In this document: in pieces, positions 46,883 through 55,102 of the stretch
Layout: every line of letters begins with the position of its first letter
Numbering within the stretch: position 1 is the first letter of the stretch
Source of the DNA: Astrobacterium formosum
GTDB lineage: Bacteria; Pseudomonadota; Alphaproteobacteria; Rhizobiales; Xanthobacteraceae
Direction of reading: 5' to 3'
Assembly: GCA_030848545.1 (NCBI GenBank)
Contig: JAVDCA010000007.1
Coordinates: 1-64,000 of the forward strand
Length of the DNA stretch: 64,000 nucleotides
Notes under the pieces: generated by a model
The model's input: the letters and a program-made list of their open reading frames with translations, nothing else
Database searches by the model: none
What the model was told of the DNA's origin: nothing
Translations under genes and position numbers: made by a program

Positions 46883-48103
46883 TCACGGTGCGGGGCCAGT
46901 CCCGCCGGATGAACGAGCGGTGCTTCGGGTCGATGCCCATAGAACCAGAACCAACGCCACGTTGGCGCCCGAAAGGGCGGTCAACGTGGCAAGTCCTGTT
47001 TCCATTCCATAAGCATCGATCAGCATTGCCCCGACCGACGGCGCCAGCGCTTGGCCGATCAGGCTCGGGAAGGCCAGTCGTCCCATCAGCTCCGGATATC
47101 GCTGGGGCCCGAACAGGGCCAGCGGAAGCGTGCCGCGCGCGATCCAGCTGACCCCATATCCCGCCCCATAGACGATCACGGCAGCCGCCAACGTGGCGCC
47201 GCTGCCGAGAAACAGGATGGCGAGGCCGATCGCCATGGACACGCACGCCGCGACCATGGTCCAGATCGGGTGATAATGCCGCCCGGCCAATCGCTCGACG
47301 ATGCGCGCCGCCACCTGCGCGGGTCCGAACAGGGTCCCCAGAAAGACCGCCCAAGCGAAATCGGCTCCGCGCGCCTGCAGGAACATCAACAGGTGCACGA
47401 CCACGACGGAGCCGATGCCGGCCGCCACTGTCAGGATGGCGGCGAGCAAAGGTATGACGCGGCGTTCCCGTCGTGACGTGGCGTCGTCGATCTCCAGGCC
47501 GGGCTGCACCGTGTCCATGATCTGCCTCGGCTGCGCCTCGCGCAGCATACGCAGATGCAACGGCAAGGCGACGCAGACGTGGATCGCGGCATAGACCAGG
47601 CAGGCGCCGCGCCAGCCGCATGTCTCAGCCAGGAAGGCGCTCAGGGGCCAGCACACCGTGCTGGCAAAGCCGCCGAACAGGGTGAGGTTGGTGATCGCCG
47701 CCCGCGCCCCGTGGCCATAGAGGCGCGTCAGCGTCGCAAAGGCGGCATCGTAGAGGCCCGTTCCCATGCCGGCGCCGAGGATGATCCAGCCGGCGAAATA
47801 GACCGGCAGCGTCGGTGAGAGCCCGATGACGGCGAGGCCGACGGCGAAAAGTCCCGAGCTCGCCGCCAGCACCGGCTGCCCACCGTGTCGGGCGATCGCC
47901 CGCCCGACCCGCGGCGAGACGAGACCCGCGATCAGGAGGCCCAGGGAGGCGCCGGCCACGACCGCACTCAAAGGCCAGCCGGTATCAGCGACGATCGGGC
48001 CGCCCATGACGGCGGGCAAATAGAATGAGGAGCCCCAGGCCAGGATCTGGACGGCACCCAGTGCGGTGACGACCGCACCGCGGCCGGGCGTTGTCTCTCC
48101 CAT
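46883..48103 (-). CDS. Major facilitator superfamily transporter
   Basis: 406 residues with 12 membrane helices. MFS marks include GLVSPRVGRAIARHGGQPVL as the motif-A-like loop after helix 2, GWIILGAGMGTGLYDAAFAT in helix 4, and a long central loop (about 190-215). Resembles putative MFS efflux or solute transporters; the substrate is unknown. Convergent with the RHH gene and 63 bp after the Ntn hydrolase gene on the same strand. Confidence 0.87.
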   Translation of the reverse strand: MGETTPGRGAVVTALGAVQILAWGSSFYLPAVMGGPIVADTGWPLSAVVAGASLGLLIAGLVSPRVGRAIARHGGQPVLAASSGLFAVGLAVIGLSPTLPVYFAGWIILGAGMGTGLYDAAFATLTRLYGHGARAAITNLTLFGGFASTVCWPLSAFLAETCGWRGACLVYAAIHVCVALPLHLRMLREAQPRQIMDTVQPGLEIDDATSRRERRVIPLLAAILTVAAGIGSVVVVHLLMFLQARGADFAWAVFLGTLFGPAQVAARIVERLAGRHYHPIWTMVAACVSMAIGLAILFLGSGATLAAAVIVYGAGYGVSWIARGTLPLALFGPQRYPELMGRLAFPSLIGQALAPSVGAMLIDAYGMETGLATLTALSGANVALVLVLWASTRSTARSSGGTGPAP

Positions 48104-48166
48104 GCGCTGGAACCTAGACCAGGGGTGTGGTCCACGCCAAGGGCATGCCTTGCATGCCGTGCTGCC

Positions 48167-49246
48167 TCATGCCGCGACCGACGGCGCGAATTCACCCACG
48201 GCCGTGACTGCCTGCGGCAGTTCACCCGGCAGGACGCGCTCGTAGCCGACCACCCGCAGCACAGCGCTGCTCGCACAGGCCTCCACCGTCATGCGGGTGA
48301 ACGGATTGAGGATGGGCGGCGCAACCCAGCCGAAAGCGGCGCTTCCGGTCTGTCCCCGCCACGCCATCAATGCATCGCGACGGCTGCGGCTGTTCTCGGC
48401 CGCTTCCTCGACCCCATAGGACCAGAATGATCGGCCGCCGATCCGGGCTTCCCAGCCGTCACGCCGTTCGAACCAGTCGTTCGCCGCCGCCGTATGGGTG
48501 TCACGGGTGGTGTGCCCCTCTTCGGTGCGTTCGATCACGCATGACTGGCCGGCGGCGCAGCCCGAAAGCGTGAAAATCGCCGGTCGCGCGATCGGCGATT
48601 CCTGCAGGGCGCGCCGCGCGGTGGCGAAGTCGCCGCATTGTTCGAACACGCGGCGTAACAGCTGATCGGGCGGCATGTGGCGCACCTGGCGCCACGTGTG
48701 CACGGCGTTGAGGCCGAGGTCCAAAGGCCGCAGCCATGGGTGCCGGGTCCGCCGCTTCATCGGAGCCTGGTTGAGGGCTGCCGCGAACCGGCCCGGCGCC
48801 ATGGCGGTCAGGACACCCACGAAGCCCGGCCAGGTGACACTGACGTACTCTCCGGCCGTCCCGGACATGCGAGCCATTTCCACATGGCGCCCGAGGCCCG
48901 GGAATGGCCAATCGAGCATGCGCAACAGCCATGGATGGCCGCCCACATCCCGCGCGCAGGTCGTGCACCCCCATTGGTACGACGCGTTCAGGAACCAGAC
49001 GCCGGAAAAATCGAGTTCGGCCGCGATGGTCTCGATCTCGTCCACATATGGCGATGCCGAGCCCACGAGCCATTTGCGGCTGACGGCGTCGAGGAGCGGC
49101 ATCGCCGCCGCCGCCGGGCCTGGAAGCCAGGCCAGACATTCGTCGCGCAACGCCCGTGCCCGCTCCCGGCCCTCGCGGGCATGACGGACCGGTCCGCCGG
49201 CGCGAGTGTCGATCACCGGAACCGGTCGCATATCCGAGTTGGCCAT
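48167..49246 (-). CDS. Ntn-hydrolase (acid ceramidase/penicillin acylase-like)
   Basis: 359 residues. The proposed nucleophile is Cys94 in QWGCTTCARDVGGHPWLLRM, followed by the conserved R..D of the family in LLRMLDWPFPGL. Then VSVTWPGFVGVLTAMAPGRF and AALNQAPMKRRTRHPWLRPL match the later substrate and oxyanion segments of choloylglycine/acid-ceramidase-like Ntn hydrolases. In such enzymes the Cys becomes the N-terminus after autocleavage, so residues before 94 would be a propeptide. There is no clear signal peptide. Substrate unknown; amide bonds of lipids or beta-lactam-like acyl groups are possible. Confidence 0.72.
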   Translation of the reverse strand: MANSDMRPVPVIDTRAGGPVRHAREGRERARALRDECLAWLPGPAAAAMPLLDAVSRKWLVGSASPYVDEIETIAAELDFSGVWFLNASYQWGCTTCARDVGGHPWLLRMLDWPFPGLGRHVEMARMSGTAGEYVSVTWPGFVGVLTAMAPGRFAAALNQAPMKRRTRHPWLRPLDLGLNAVHTWRQVRHMPPDQLLRRVFEQCGDFATARRALQESPIARPAIFTLSGCAAGQSCVIERTEEGHTTRDTHTAAANDWFERRDGWEARIGGRSFWSYGVEEAAENSRSRRDALMAWRGQTGSAAFGWVAPPILNPFTRMTVEACASSAVLRVVGYERVLPGELPQAVTAVGEFAPSVAA

Positions 49247-49285
49247 CTGCCCCCTGCCGCCGAAACCGTAGCTGGCGTCAACCTA

Positions 49286-49573
49286 TCATCGCGCGCGGCG
49301 CCTGGGGACCGGCTTTTCGCCGGCAGCACGCGTGGGCGCGCCCGCCAGGCTGTCGCGCAGGGCCTCCCGCAGGGTGTCGGGCCGTCCGTGTTTGTGGAGC
49401 AGATCCCGGAACGCTTCGTCGGCCAGTTCCTGGAACGAATTCATGCTGTCGCGCGCCAGGAGATCGAGCGACTGCCAGGTCTCGCGATCGAAGACGATGC
49501 GTTTGCCCACCGTCTCCCGAGCGACTTGGCGCCGCTCGGTCGGCCGTTTTTTCTTCCCGGTTCGCTTCGCCAT
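49286..49573 (-). CDS. Small basic protein, RHH-like
   Basis: 95 residues from ATG 49571-49573. A Lys/Arg-rich N-terminus (MAKRTGKKKRPTERRQ) precedes GKRIVFDRETWQSLDLLARD and SFQELADEAFRDLLHKHGRP, a strand-helix-helix pattern like the antitoxin/RHH proteins, with a basic C-terminal tail. No toxin gene beside it. Upstream, 49574-49706 is the divergent promoter region shared with the DJ-1/PfpI gene. Confidence 0.6.
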   Translation of the reverse strand: MAKRTGKKKRPTERRQVARETVGKRIVFDRETWQSLDLLARDSMNSFQELADEAFRDLLHKHGRPDTLREALRDSLAGAPTRAAGEKPVPRRRAR

Positions 49574-49706
49574 TGGTCGGTCACGGTTCTGCCATCCCCG
49601 CGTCAACCAGCGGCGTCCATGCCGGTTCCCGGGCGAGCGCAGGGAACGGAGCCGCCGGCGCGACCGTTCTTGTCCGGCAAGTCCTCCAACCACAAAGGGA
49701 AACATT

Positions 49707-50267
49707 ATGGATCTGAACGGCAAGAAAGTGCTCATCCTCGCCACCAACGGATTCGAGCAATCCGAACTGGAAGTGCCGCGCGACAAGCTCAAGGAGGCCG
49801 GCGCCACCGTCCATGTGGTGTCTCCGGAAAACGGTGAAATCCGCGGCTGGGACATGAAGGACTGGGGCCACTCCGTCAAAGTCGACAAGACCCTTGCGGA
49901 CGTGTCGGCGGACGATTACGACGCCATCGTGATGCCGGGAGGGCAGATCAATCCCGACCTCTTGCGCGTGAATGCCGACGCCCTGGCGCTGATCCGTGCG
50001 TTCTACGACTCCGGCAAGGTGGTGGCGGCCGTGTGCCATGCCCCCTGGCTGCTGATCGAAACCGGTATCATCAAGGGCCGCAAGGCGACGTCCTACAAGT
50101 CCATCAAGACCGACCTGGTCAATGCGGGCGCCCGCTGGGAAGACAAGGAAGTGGTGGTCGACCAAAGGCTCATCACGTCGCGCAATCCCGGTGACCTCGC
50201 CGCATTCTCGGCCAAGATCATCGAAGAGATCAACGAAGGTCGCCACCAGCGGCGCAGCGCGGCCTGA
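49707..50267 (+). CDS. DJ-1/PfpI family protein, general stress type
   Basis: 186 residues from ATG 49707: KKVLILATNGFEQSELEVPR, then the catalytic-type Cys in VVAAVCHAPWLLIETGIIKG and the Glu in GFEQSELE that pairs with it in the DJ-1 fold. The size and the motif CHAPW match YraA/YhbO-type proteins, linked to stress and glyoxalase/deglycase-like activity, as known for the family. Cytoplasmic. Confidence 0.9.
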   Translation: MDLNGKKVLILATNGFEQSELEVPRDKLKEAGATVHVVSPENGEIRGWDMKDWGHSVKVDKTLADVSADDYDAIVMPGGQINPDLLRVNADALALIRAFYDSGKVVAAVCHAPWLLIETGIIKGRKATSYKSIKTDLVNAGARWEDKEVVVDQRLITSRNPGDLAAFSAKIIEEINEGRHQRRSAA

Positions 50268-50459
50268 TCGGCTGCGCGACCCTCGGATGGTGGCGGGCAA
50301 CCTCGCCGATCCAAGCCGTTAACAGATGGTTACGCCCGAATGACGCGTGTGCATGGGTGCCTCGCAACAAACAAGCTACATGCTTCGATTTCGAAGACTA
50401 TATAGGCGGCAGTTGCTCATGATTAGGGCAACACCTGCATCCCTCAGAGGCATACCCCC

Positions 50460-50618
50460 ATGTTCGTCTTCTCCAACCTCGTCCGATTGGTTCGGATGTG
50501 GCGTGATTATAATCGCAGCGTGCGCGAACTGTCGCGGCTCGGCGATCGCGAGCTGGCCGACATCGGCCTGTCCCGTTCGGAAATACAGCGTGTGGCTTGG
50601 GAGACGTCGCGCCCCTGA
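50460..50618 (+). CDS. DUF1127 (YjiS-like) small protein
   Basis: 52 residues: MFVFSNLVRLVRMWRDYNRS, then VRELSRLGDRELADIGLSRS, EIQRVAWETSRP. The ELSRLGDRELADIGLSRSEI core is the DUF1127 signature found in small alphaproteobacterial RNA-binding-like proteins that respond to carbon and phosphate status in some species. A real gene despite its size: the motif is strong and no other frame explains it. Confidence 0.88.
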   Translation: MFVFSNLVRLVRMWRDYNRSVRELSRLGDRELADIGLSRSEIQRVAWETSRP

Positions 50619-50696
50619 CGTCGCGCACACCGTTCTCAGCCTCGGCGCCCGCCCTCGTGGCGGGCGTCGGCTTTTCCGGACCCTGTCCGGCCGCCC

Positions 50697-51305
50697 TCAA
50701 CCACCGGCCTTCCAGCGCTCCACCGGCCAGACGTCGGGCAACTCGCCGTGGTCGTGAGTCCATGGGTCGACTGTCCAGCCCTGCCCGCCTTTCTTGGCCG
50801 CTATGGTGGCGGTGAAGTGCGGGCCGCCGCCGGTGATGAGGCGGGAGATCGGCGGCGTGACCGTGTGGTGACGCAGGAGCCCGAGCCTGTCGAGCACGAT
50901 GAGCAGCGAGAAGGTGTTCACGGTGGCGTCGATGCAGTCGAACTGGGTACGGTCACCGCCGATCGTCAAGCCGCCCGAGCGCGCCTTGGCCTTGCCGGTA
51001 CCGGTGAGCGGTGCCACCCGTTTCTCGAACCATACCTCGGTGCGTGCGATCGCCTTGCGCTCGGCGTCCGGCGAGCCGCGCCCGGATGACATCAGCGACG
51101 CCATCCGGGCATGATCGGCACGACTGAGCCCGATCTCGGTGCGGAACGCGCAGTTGAAGCCGTGGCAGAAGACGACCCGACCGGGCTCGGGAACCGTCAT
51201 GGACAGGCGTTCGAAAAAACCCACCACCTCCGAATTGAGCTCGGCGCCGAGTGTCGGGGCCGGCAGGAGGAAAAGGGCTGTCAGCGCCGCGACCAGTCTT
51301 CGCAT
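50697..51305 (-). CDS. Exported cysteine-peptidase-like protein
   Basis: 202 residues from ATG 51303-51305. A signal peptide (LVAALTALFLLPAPTLGA) precedes a mature domain with a possible Cys-His-Asp triad: Cys124 in QFDCIDATVNTFSLLIVLDR, His163 in TGGGPHFTATIAA and Asp180 in WTVDPWTHDH. The spacing resembles transglutaminase-like cysteine peptidases (BTLCP kin). A second Cys pair FCHGFNCAF (residues 47-52) may form a disulfide. Next to trmFO but divergent from it. Function inferred from motif spacing only. Confidence 0.65.
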   Translation of the reverse strand: MRRLVAALTALFLLPAPTLGAELNSEVVGFFERLSMTVPEPGRVVFCHGFNCAFRTEIGLSRADHARMASLMSSGRGSPDAERKAIARTEVWFEKRVAPLTGTGKAKARSGGLTIGGDRTQFDCIDATVNTFSLLIVLDRLGLLRHHTVTPPISRLITGGGPHFTATIAAKKGGQGWTVDPWTHDHGELPDVWPVERWKAGG

Positions 51306-51383
51306 GATTCCTCTCCGCCACGCCGGCGTGGTCCGGAGCTCCGATGGTTGACACGGCCATAGAATTGACCGACCACGATCGAG

Positions 51384-52793
51384 ATGCAACCCGTTCACAT
51401 CATCGGCGGCGGTTTGGCCGGATCTGAAGCCGCATGGCAACTCGCCAGCCGCGGCGTTCCTGCGGTCATTCACGAGATGCGGCCGGGTCGCGAAACGGCC
51501 GCGCACAAAACGTCGGCGCTTGCCGAACTCGTCTGTTCCAACTCCTTCCGTTCCGACGACCGCAACACCAACGCGGTCGGGCTCCTCCATGAGGAGATGC
51601 GCCGGCTCGGCTCACTGGTCATGCGCTGCGGCGACCAGAACCAGGTGCCAGCCGGAGGCGCGCTCGCGGTCGATCGCGAGGGCTTTGCCGCCGCCGTCAC
51701 CGGCGCGCTCCAGGCGCACCCGTTGATCGAAATCCGTCGCGAGGAAATCGACGCCCTGCCACCACAGGATTGGGACAGCGTCATTATCGCGACCGGTCCG
51801 TTGACCTCGCCGGCGCTCGCGCAGGCGATCCTTCAGGTCACCGGCGAGGCCTCCCTCGCCTTCTTCGACGCCATCGCGCCCATCGTCCATCGTGACACCA
51901 TCGACATGTCGGTCGCCTGGTTCCAGTCGCGTTACGACAAGGCGGGTCCGGGCGGCTCGGGCGCCGACTACATCAATTGTCCGCTCGACCGCGACCAGTA
52001 CGAGGCCTTCGTGGCAGCCCTCACGGCCGGCGCCAAGACCGAGTTCCACGATTGGGAGATGGCGACACCCTATTTCGATGGCTGTCTGCCCATCGAGGTC
52101 ATGGCCGAACGCGGCTCCGAAACCCTTCGCCACGGTCCCATGAAGCCGGTCGGCCTCACCAATCCGCGCAATCCGACCGTCAAGGCCTACGCCATCGTAC
52201 AGCTGCGTCAGGACAACAAGCTCGGCACCCTGTTCAACATGGTGGGCTTCCAGACCAAGCTGAAGCACGCCGAGCAGGTACGCATCTTCCGCACTATTCC
52301 GGGCCTCGAACAGGCCGAGTTCGCCCGCCTCGGCGGCGTCCATCGCAACACGTTCCTCAACTCCCCGAAACTCCTCGACGAGACGCTGCGGCTCGCCGCG
52401 ATGCCGCGGCTGCGCTTCGCCGGCCAGATCACCGGCTGCGAAGGCTACGTTGAATCCGCCGCCGTCGGCCTCATGGCGGGCCGCTTCGCCGCCGCCGAAC
52501 GGCGCGGCGAAACGCTCCAGCCACCGCCGCCAACCACGGCCCACGGCGCCATTCTGGGCCACATCACCGGCGGGCACATCGAAACCATCGACGCCGGCCC
52601 GCGCTCGTTTCAGCCCATGAACGTCAATTTCGGCCTGTTCCCACCGCTGGCGAAAGCGCCGACCCGCGGCCCCGACGGCGAGCGCCTGCGCGGGACCGCC
52701 AAGACCGTCGCCAGGAAAAAGGCGCTGTCGGCGCGCGCGCTCGACGATCTCGCCGTCTGGATGGGCGAGTGGACGAAAACAGCCGCAGAGTAG
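51384..52793 (+). CDS. trmFO: Methylenetetrahydrofolate-tRNA-(uracil-54) methyltransferase
   Basis: 469 residues; the folate/FAD enzyme that makes m5U54 in tRNA T-loops. FAD motif [20 protein letters not shown] at the N-terminus, then [20 protein letters not shown] and CSNSFRSDD (catalytic-loop Cys region), [11 protein letters not shown]-like [20 protein letters not shown] and the C-terminal [21 protein letters not shown] complete, normal-length gene, co-located with sec genes as in other Rhizobiales. Confidence 0.96.
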   Translation: MQPVHIIGGGLAGSEAAWQLASRGVPAVIHEMRPGRETAAHKTSALAELVCSNSFRSDDRNTNAVGLLHEEMRRLGSLVMRCGDQNQVPAGGALAVDREGFAAAVTGALQAHPLIEIRREEIDALPPQDWDSVIIATGPLTSPALAQAILQVTGEASLAFFDAIAPIVHRDTIDMSVAWFQSRYDKAGPGGSGADYINCPLDRDQYEAFVAALTAGAKTEFHDWEMATPYFDGCLPIEVMAERGSETLRHGPMKPVGLTNPRNPTVKAYAIVQLRQDNKLGTLFNMVGFQTKLKHAEQVRIFRTIPGLEQAEFARLGGVHRNTFLNSPKLLDETLRLAAMPRLRFAGQITGCEGYVESAAVGLMAGRFAAAERRGETLQPPPPTTAHGAILGHITGGHIETIDAGPRSFQPMNVNFGLFPPLAKAPTRGPDGERLRGTAKTVARKKALSARALDDLAVWMGEWTKTAAE

Positions 52794-52810
52794 CGGCGAA
52801 GCAACCCGCA

Positions 52811-53644
52811 TCAACGCTGACGCCGCGCCGTCTGCCACAGAACCCATTGCTTTCGCCATTGCGGCAGATCGATCGCCGCGAACGGATCGTCATCCTGGCG
52901 CCGCAGCTTTTTCAGCAACGGCCCCACGAGTCCCAACGGCAGCAGTGCCGCCGCCGCGGTTCCGCCGATGCGGGCAAAACCGCTGTCGTCGAGCTGCCGC
53001 TGCGCGTGGTCGCGCAATTCGGCCAACGCCTGCGACACGCCGGGAATCTTGTGCCCGGCCGTGACGTCGTCCGGGCTGACGCCGTGACGGCTGAGAAGAT
53101 CGCGTGGTACGTAGACTTGTCCGCGGGCGGCATGACGGGGGAATGCACGCAGGACCGCGGCCAACCCGTAAGCGATGCCGCCCGCCTCGATCGCCTTGGC
53201 AAGTTCGGTCGATTTGAACGGCCTCAGGAGTTCGGCCGCGAGGCCGATCAAGGCCACGGACGTCTTGCGGACGTAATCTTCGAGTTCATCGAGGCTCCCC
53301 ATTGGGTCGTCATAAAGATCGAACCCGTGGGCATCGATCAACGCCTGCAGGGCATCGCGCGGCAGTTCGAACCGCTCCATGGTGTCGATCAGCGCCGCCG
53401 CGACCGGACTTCCGGCCACCTCGCCGTGCCCTTGTCCGGCGAGCGCGTCACGCCACCACTGCAGTCTGATTTCACCCGGCAGCGGCTCGTGGACGACGTC
53501 GCGGATGCGGGCGATCTCGATGTTGAAAGCATAAAGCGCGAGCACATGCATCCGCCGATCGGCGGGCACGAACAGGCTGGCGAGGAAACGTTCCTTGTCG
53601 GAATCCCGCACCAGGGCCTCGCAATACCTGTAGGCCTCGTCCAA
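52811..53644 (-). CDS. Squalene/phytoene synthase family protein (NDUFAF6-like)
   Basis: 277 residues from a TTG at 53642-53644, preceded by GAGGAGGG. The family fold is recognisable (VPADRRMHVLALYAFNIEIA, LPGEIRLQWWRDALAGQGH, ARGQVYVPRDLLSRHGVS), but the Asp-rich substrate-binding motifs of real synthases are not kept: the second reads RAFPRHAARG instead of DxxxD. This is the NDUFAF6-type branch, whose mitochondrial member assists respiratory complex I assembly. Downstream of the Mth938 gene (20-bp gap) in the sec cluster. Confidence 0.82.
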   Translation of the reverse strand: MDEAYRYCEALVRDSDKERFLASLFVPADRRMHVLALYAFNIEIARIRDVVHEPLPGEIRLQWWRDALAGQGHGEVAGSPVAAALIDTMERFELPRDALQALIDAHGFDLYDDPMGSLDELEDYVRKTSVALIGLAAELLRPFKSTELAKAIEAGGIAYGLAAVLRAFPRHAARGQVYVPRDLLSRHGVSPDDVTAGHKIPGVSQALAELRDHAQRQLDDSGFARIGGTAAAALLPLGLVGPLLKKLRRQDDDPFAAIDLPQWRKQWVLWQTARRQR

Positions 53645-53663
53645 CCGAATCCCTCCTCGGCCG

Positions 53664-54041
53664 TCACGCGAGGGGAATCATGAGCGCGGCGACGCGCCGC
53701 CCCTCTTCGACCAGCAGATTATAGGTATGCACCGCCGCCGCCGTCGTCATCCCTTCCATGGAGAAACCGGCCTCTCGGGCCCGCGCCCGCAGTTCCGGCG
53801 GCACGAGCCAGGGATCCGCACCGGCGCCGATGATGCACATCTGAACGGGTGGCATGGTCGAAAACACGAGATCGAGGGCGGCGGCATCGATGTCGGCGGC
53901 CGCGCGCACCGGCGACGCCCACATGCCGTCCGGCACACACAGGAGCGTGCCGCGATGGGACATGCCGGCGAAGCGGAAACCGCCGTTGCGGTAGAATTCG
54001 ATCGGCGCGGCGTAGGGCAGATGCGGGCTGAGGCGGTCCAC
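53664..54041 (-). CDS. Mth938-like (DUF498) protein, NDUFAF3-like
   Basis: 125 residues from a GTG at 54039-54041. Typical MTH938 features: YRNGGFRFAGMSHRGTLLCV, PDGMWASPVRAAADI, VQMCIIGAGADPWLVPPELR and GMTTAAAVHTYNLLVEEGRR. The family includes the complex I assembly factor NDUFAF3. Gap of 8 bp from secF, so translated with the sec operon. Cytoplasmic. Confidence 0.9.
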   Translation of the reverse strand: MDRLSPHLPYAAPIEFYRNGGFRFAGMSHRGTLLCVPDGMWASPVRAAADIDAAALDLVFSTMPPVQMCIIGAGADPWLVPPELRARAREAGFSMEGMTTAAAVHTYNLLVEEGRRVAALMIPLA

Positions 54042-54049
54042 CGGACGCC

Positions 54050-55090
54050 TCAGCGCGACCGTGATTTCGGCTTGGCCTTCGGTGCAGTCTTCGGCTTGGC
54101 CTCGATTTCGGCAGCAATCGGGCTGTCGGCCGTCACCGTCGCGCGCTCCGTCTCCGATTCGTCGCCGAACGACCGGCCGCTACCCGCCATTCCCGAGGTG
54201 TGAACGCCGAGATAGATGAGCATCGGTGCCGCGATGAAGATCGATGTATAGGCCCCCACGAGCACGGCGCCGAACGTCATTGCCGCCGTGAAGGTGTGAA
54301 TGGCCGGCCCCCCGAACAGCAGGAGCGACAAGAGCGCCAGCGTGACCGTCACGTGGGTGATGACCGAGCGCGACAAGGTCGAGTTGATCGAATGGTTGAG
54401 CAGCTCGTCCATCGGCATCTTCTTGTAGCGCCGCAGCATCTCGCGGATGCGGTCGTAGATGACCACCGTATCGTTGAGCGAATAGCCGAGAATGGTCAGC
54501 AGCGCCGCGATGCTCGACAGGTCGAAGTCAATCTGCATCACCGACAGGAACCCGACGGTGAGCACCAGATCGTGGACGTTGGCGATCATCGCCCCGAGGG
54601 CGAACTGCCACTCGAACCGGAACCAGAGATAGATGAGGATGCCGATGATCGCCATGACGAGACCCAGCGTGCTCATGGCCAGCAGTTCGCTCGACACTCT
54701 CGGGCCCACCACTTCGACGCGGCGGTAGTCGTAATTACCGCCGAGGGCATCGCGGATCTTGGCCACCGCCTGCTGCTGGGCGGCTTCGCCGCCCGGCTGC
54801 TGGGCGACGCGGATCAGGATGTCGGTCGGCGAACCGAACTGCTGCAGCTGAACATCGCCGAGCTCGAGGCCATTGAGCTTGGTGCGCGTCGCTCCGAGAT
54901 CGACGGGACCGGCCTTCGATTGCACCTCGATCAGGGTGCCGCCGACGAAGTCGATGCTCAGATTGAGCCCGTGCGTGAAATAGAACACGATGGCGCAAAT
55001 CGACAGGATCGCCGACAACGGAAAACTGATGCGCCGAAAGCGCATGAAGTCAAACTTGGTGTCGTCCGGAACGATGCGAAGGAGGCGCAC
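54050..55090 (-). CDS. secF: Protein translocase subunit SecF
   Basis: 346 residues from a GTG at 55088-55090. Six membrane helices of the RND type with a periplasmic domain between helices 1 and 2 (LSIDFVGGTLIEVQSK to VEVVGPRVSSELLA). Conserved SecF segments: DLSSIAALLTILGYSLNDTV, VIYDRIREMLRRYKKMPMD and NSTLSRSVITHVTVTLAL. Pulls preproteins out on the periplasmic side using the proton gradient. A basic, Lys/Ala-rich tail is added at the C-terminus. Follows secD by 12 bp. Confidence 0.95.
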   Translation of the reverse strand: MRLLRIVPDDTKFDFMRFRRISFPLSAILSICAIVFYFTHGLNLSIDFVGGTLIEVQSKAGPVDLGATRTKLNGLELGDVQLQQFGSPTDILIRVAQQPGGEAAQQQAVAKIRDALGGNYDYRRVEVVGPRVSSELLAMSTLGLVMAIIGILIYLWFRFEWQFALGAMIANVHDLVLTVGFLSVMQIDFDLSSIAALLTILGYSLNDTVVIYDRIREMLRRYKKMPMDELLNHSINSTLSRSVITHVTVTLALLSLLLFGGPAIHTFTAAMTFGAVLVGAYTSIFIAAPMLIYLGVHTSGMAGSGRSFGDESETERATVTADSPIAAEIEAKPKTAPKAKPKSRSR

Positions 55091-55102
55091 TGGTTTTCTC
55101 GA

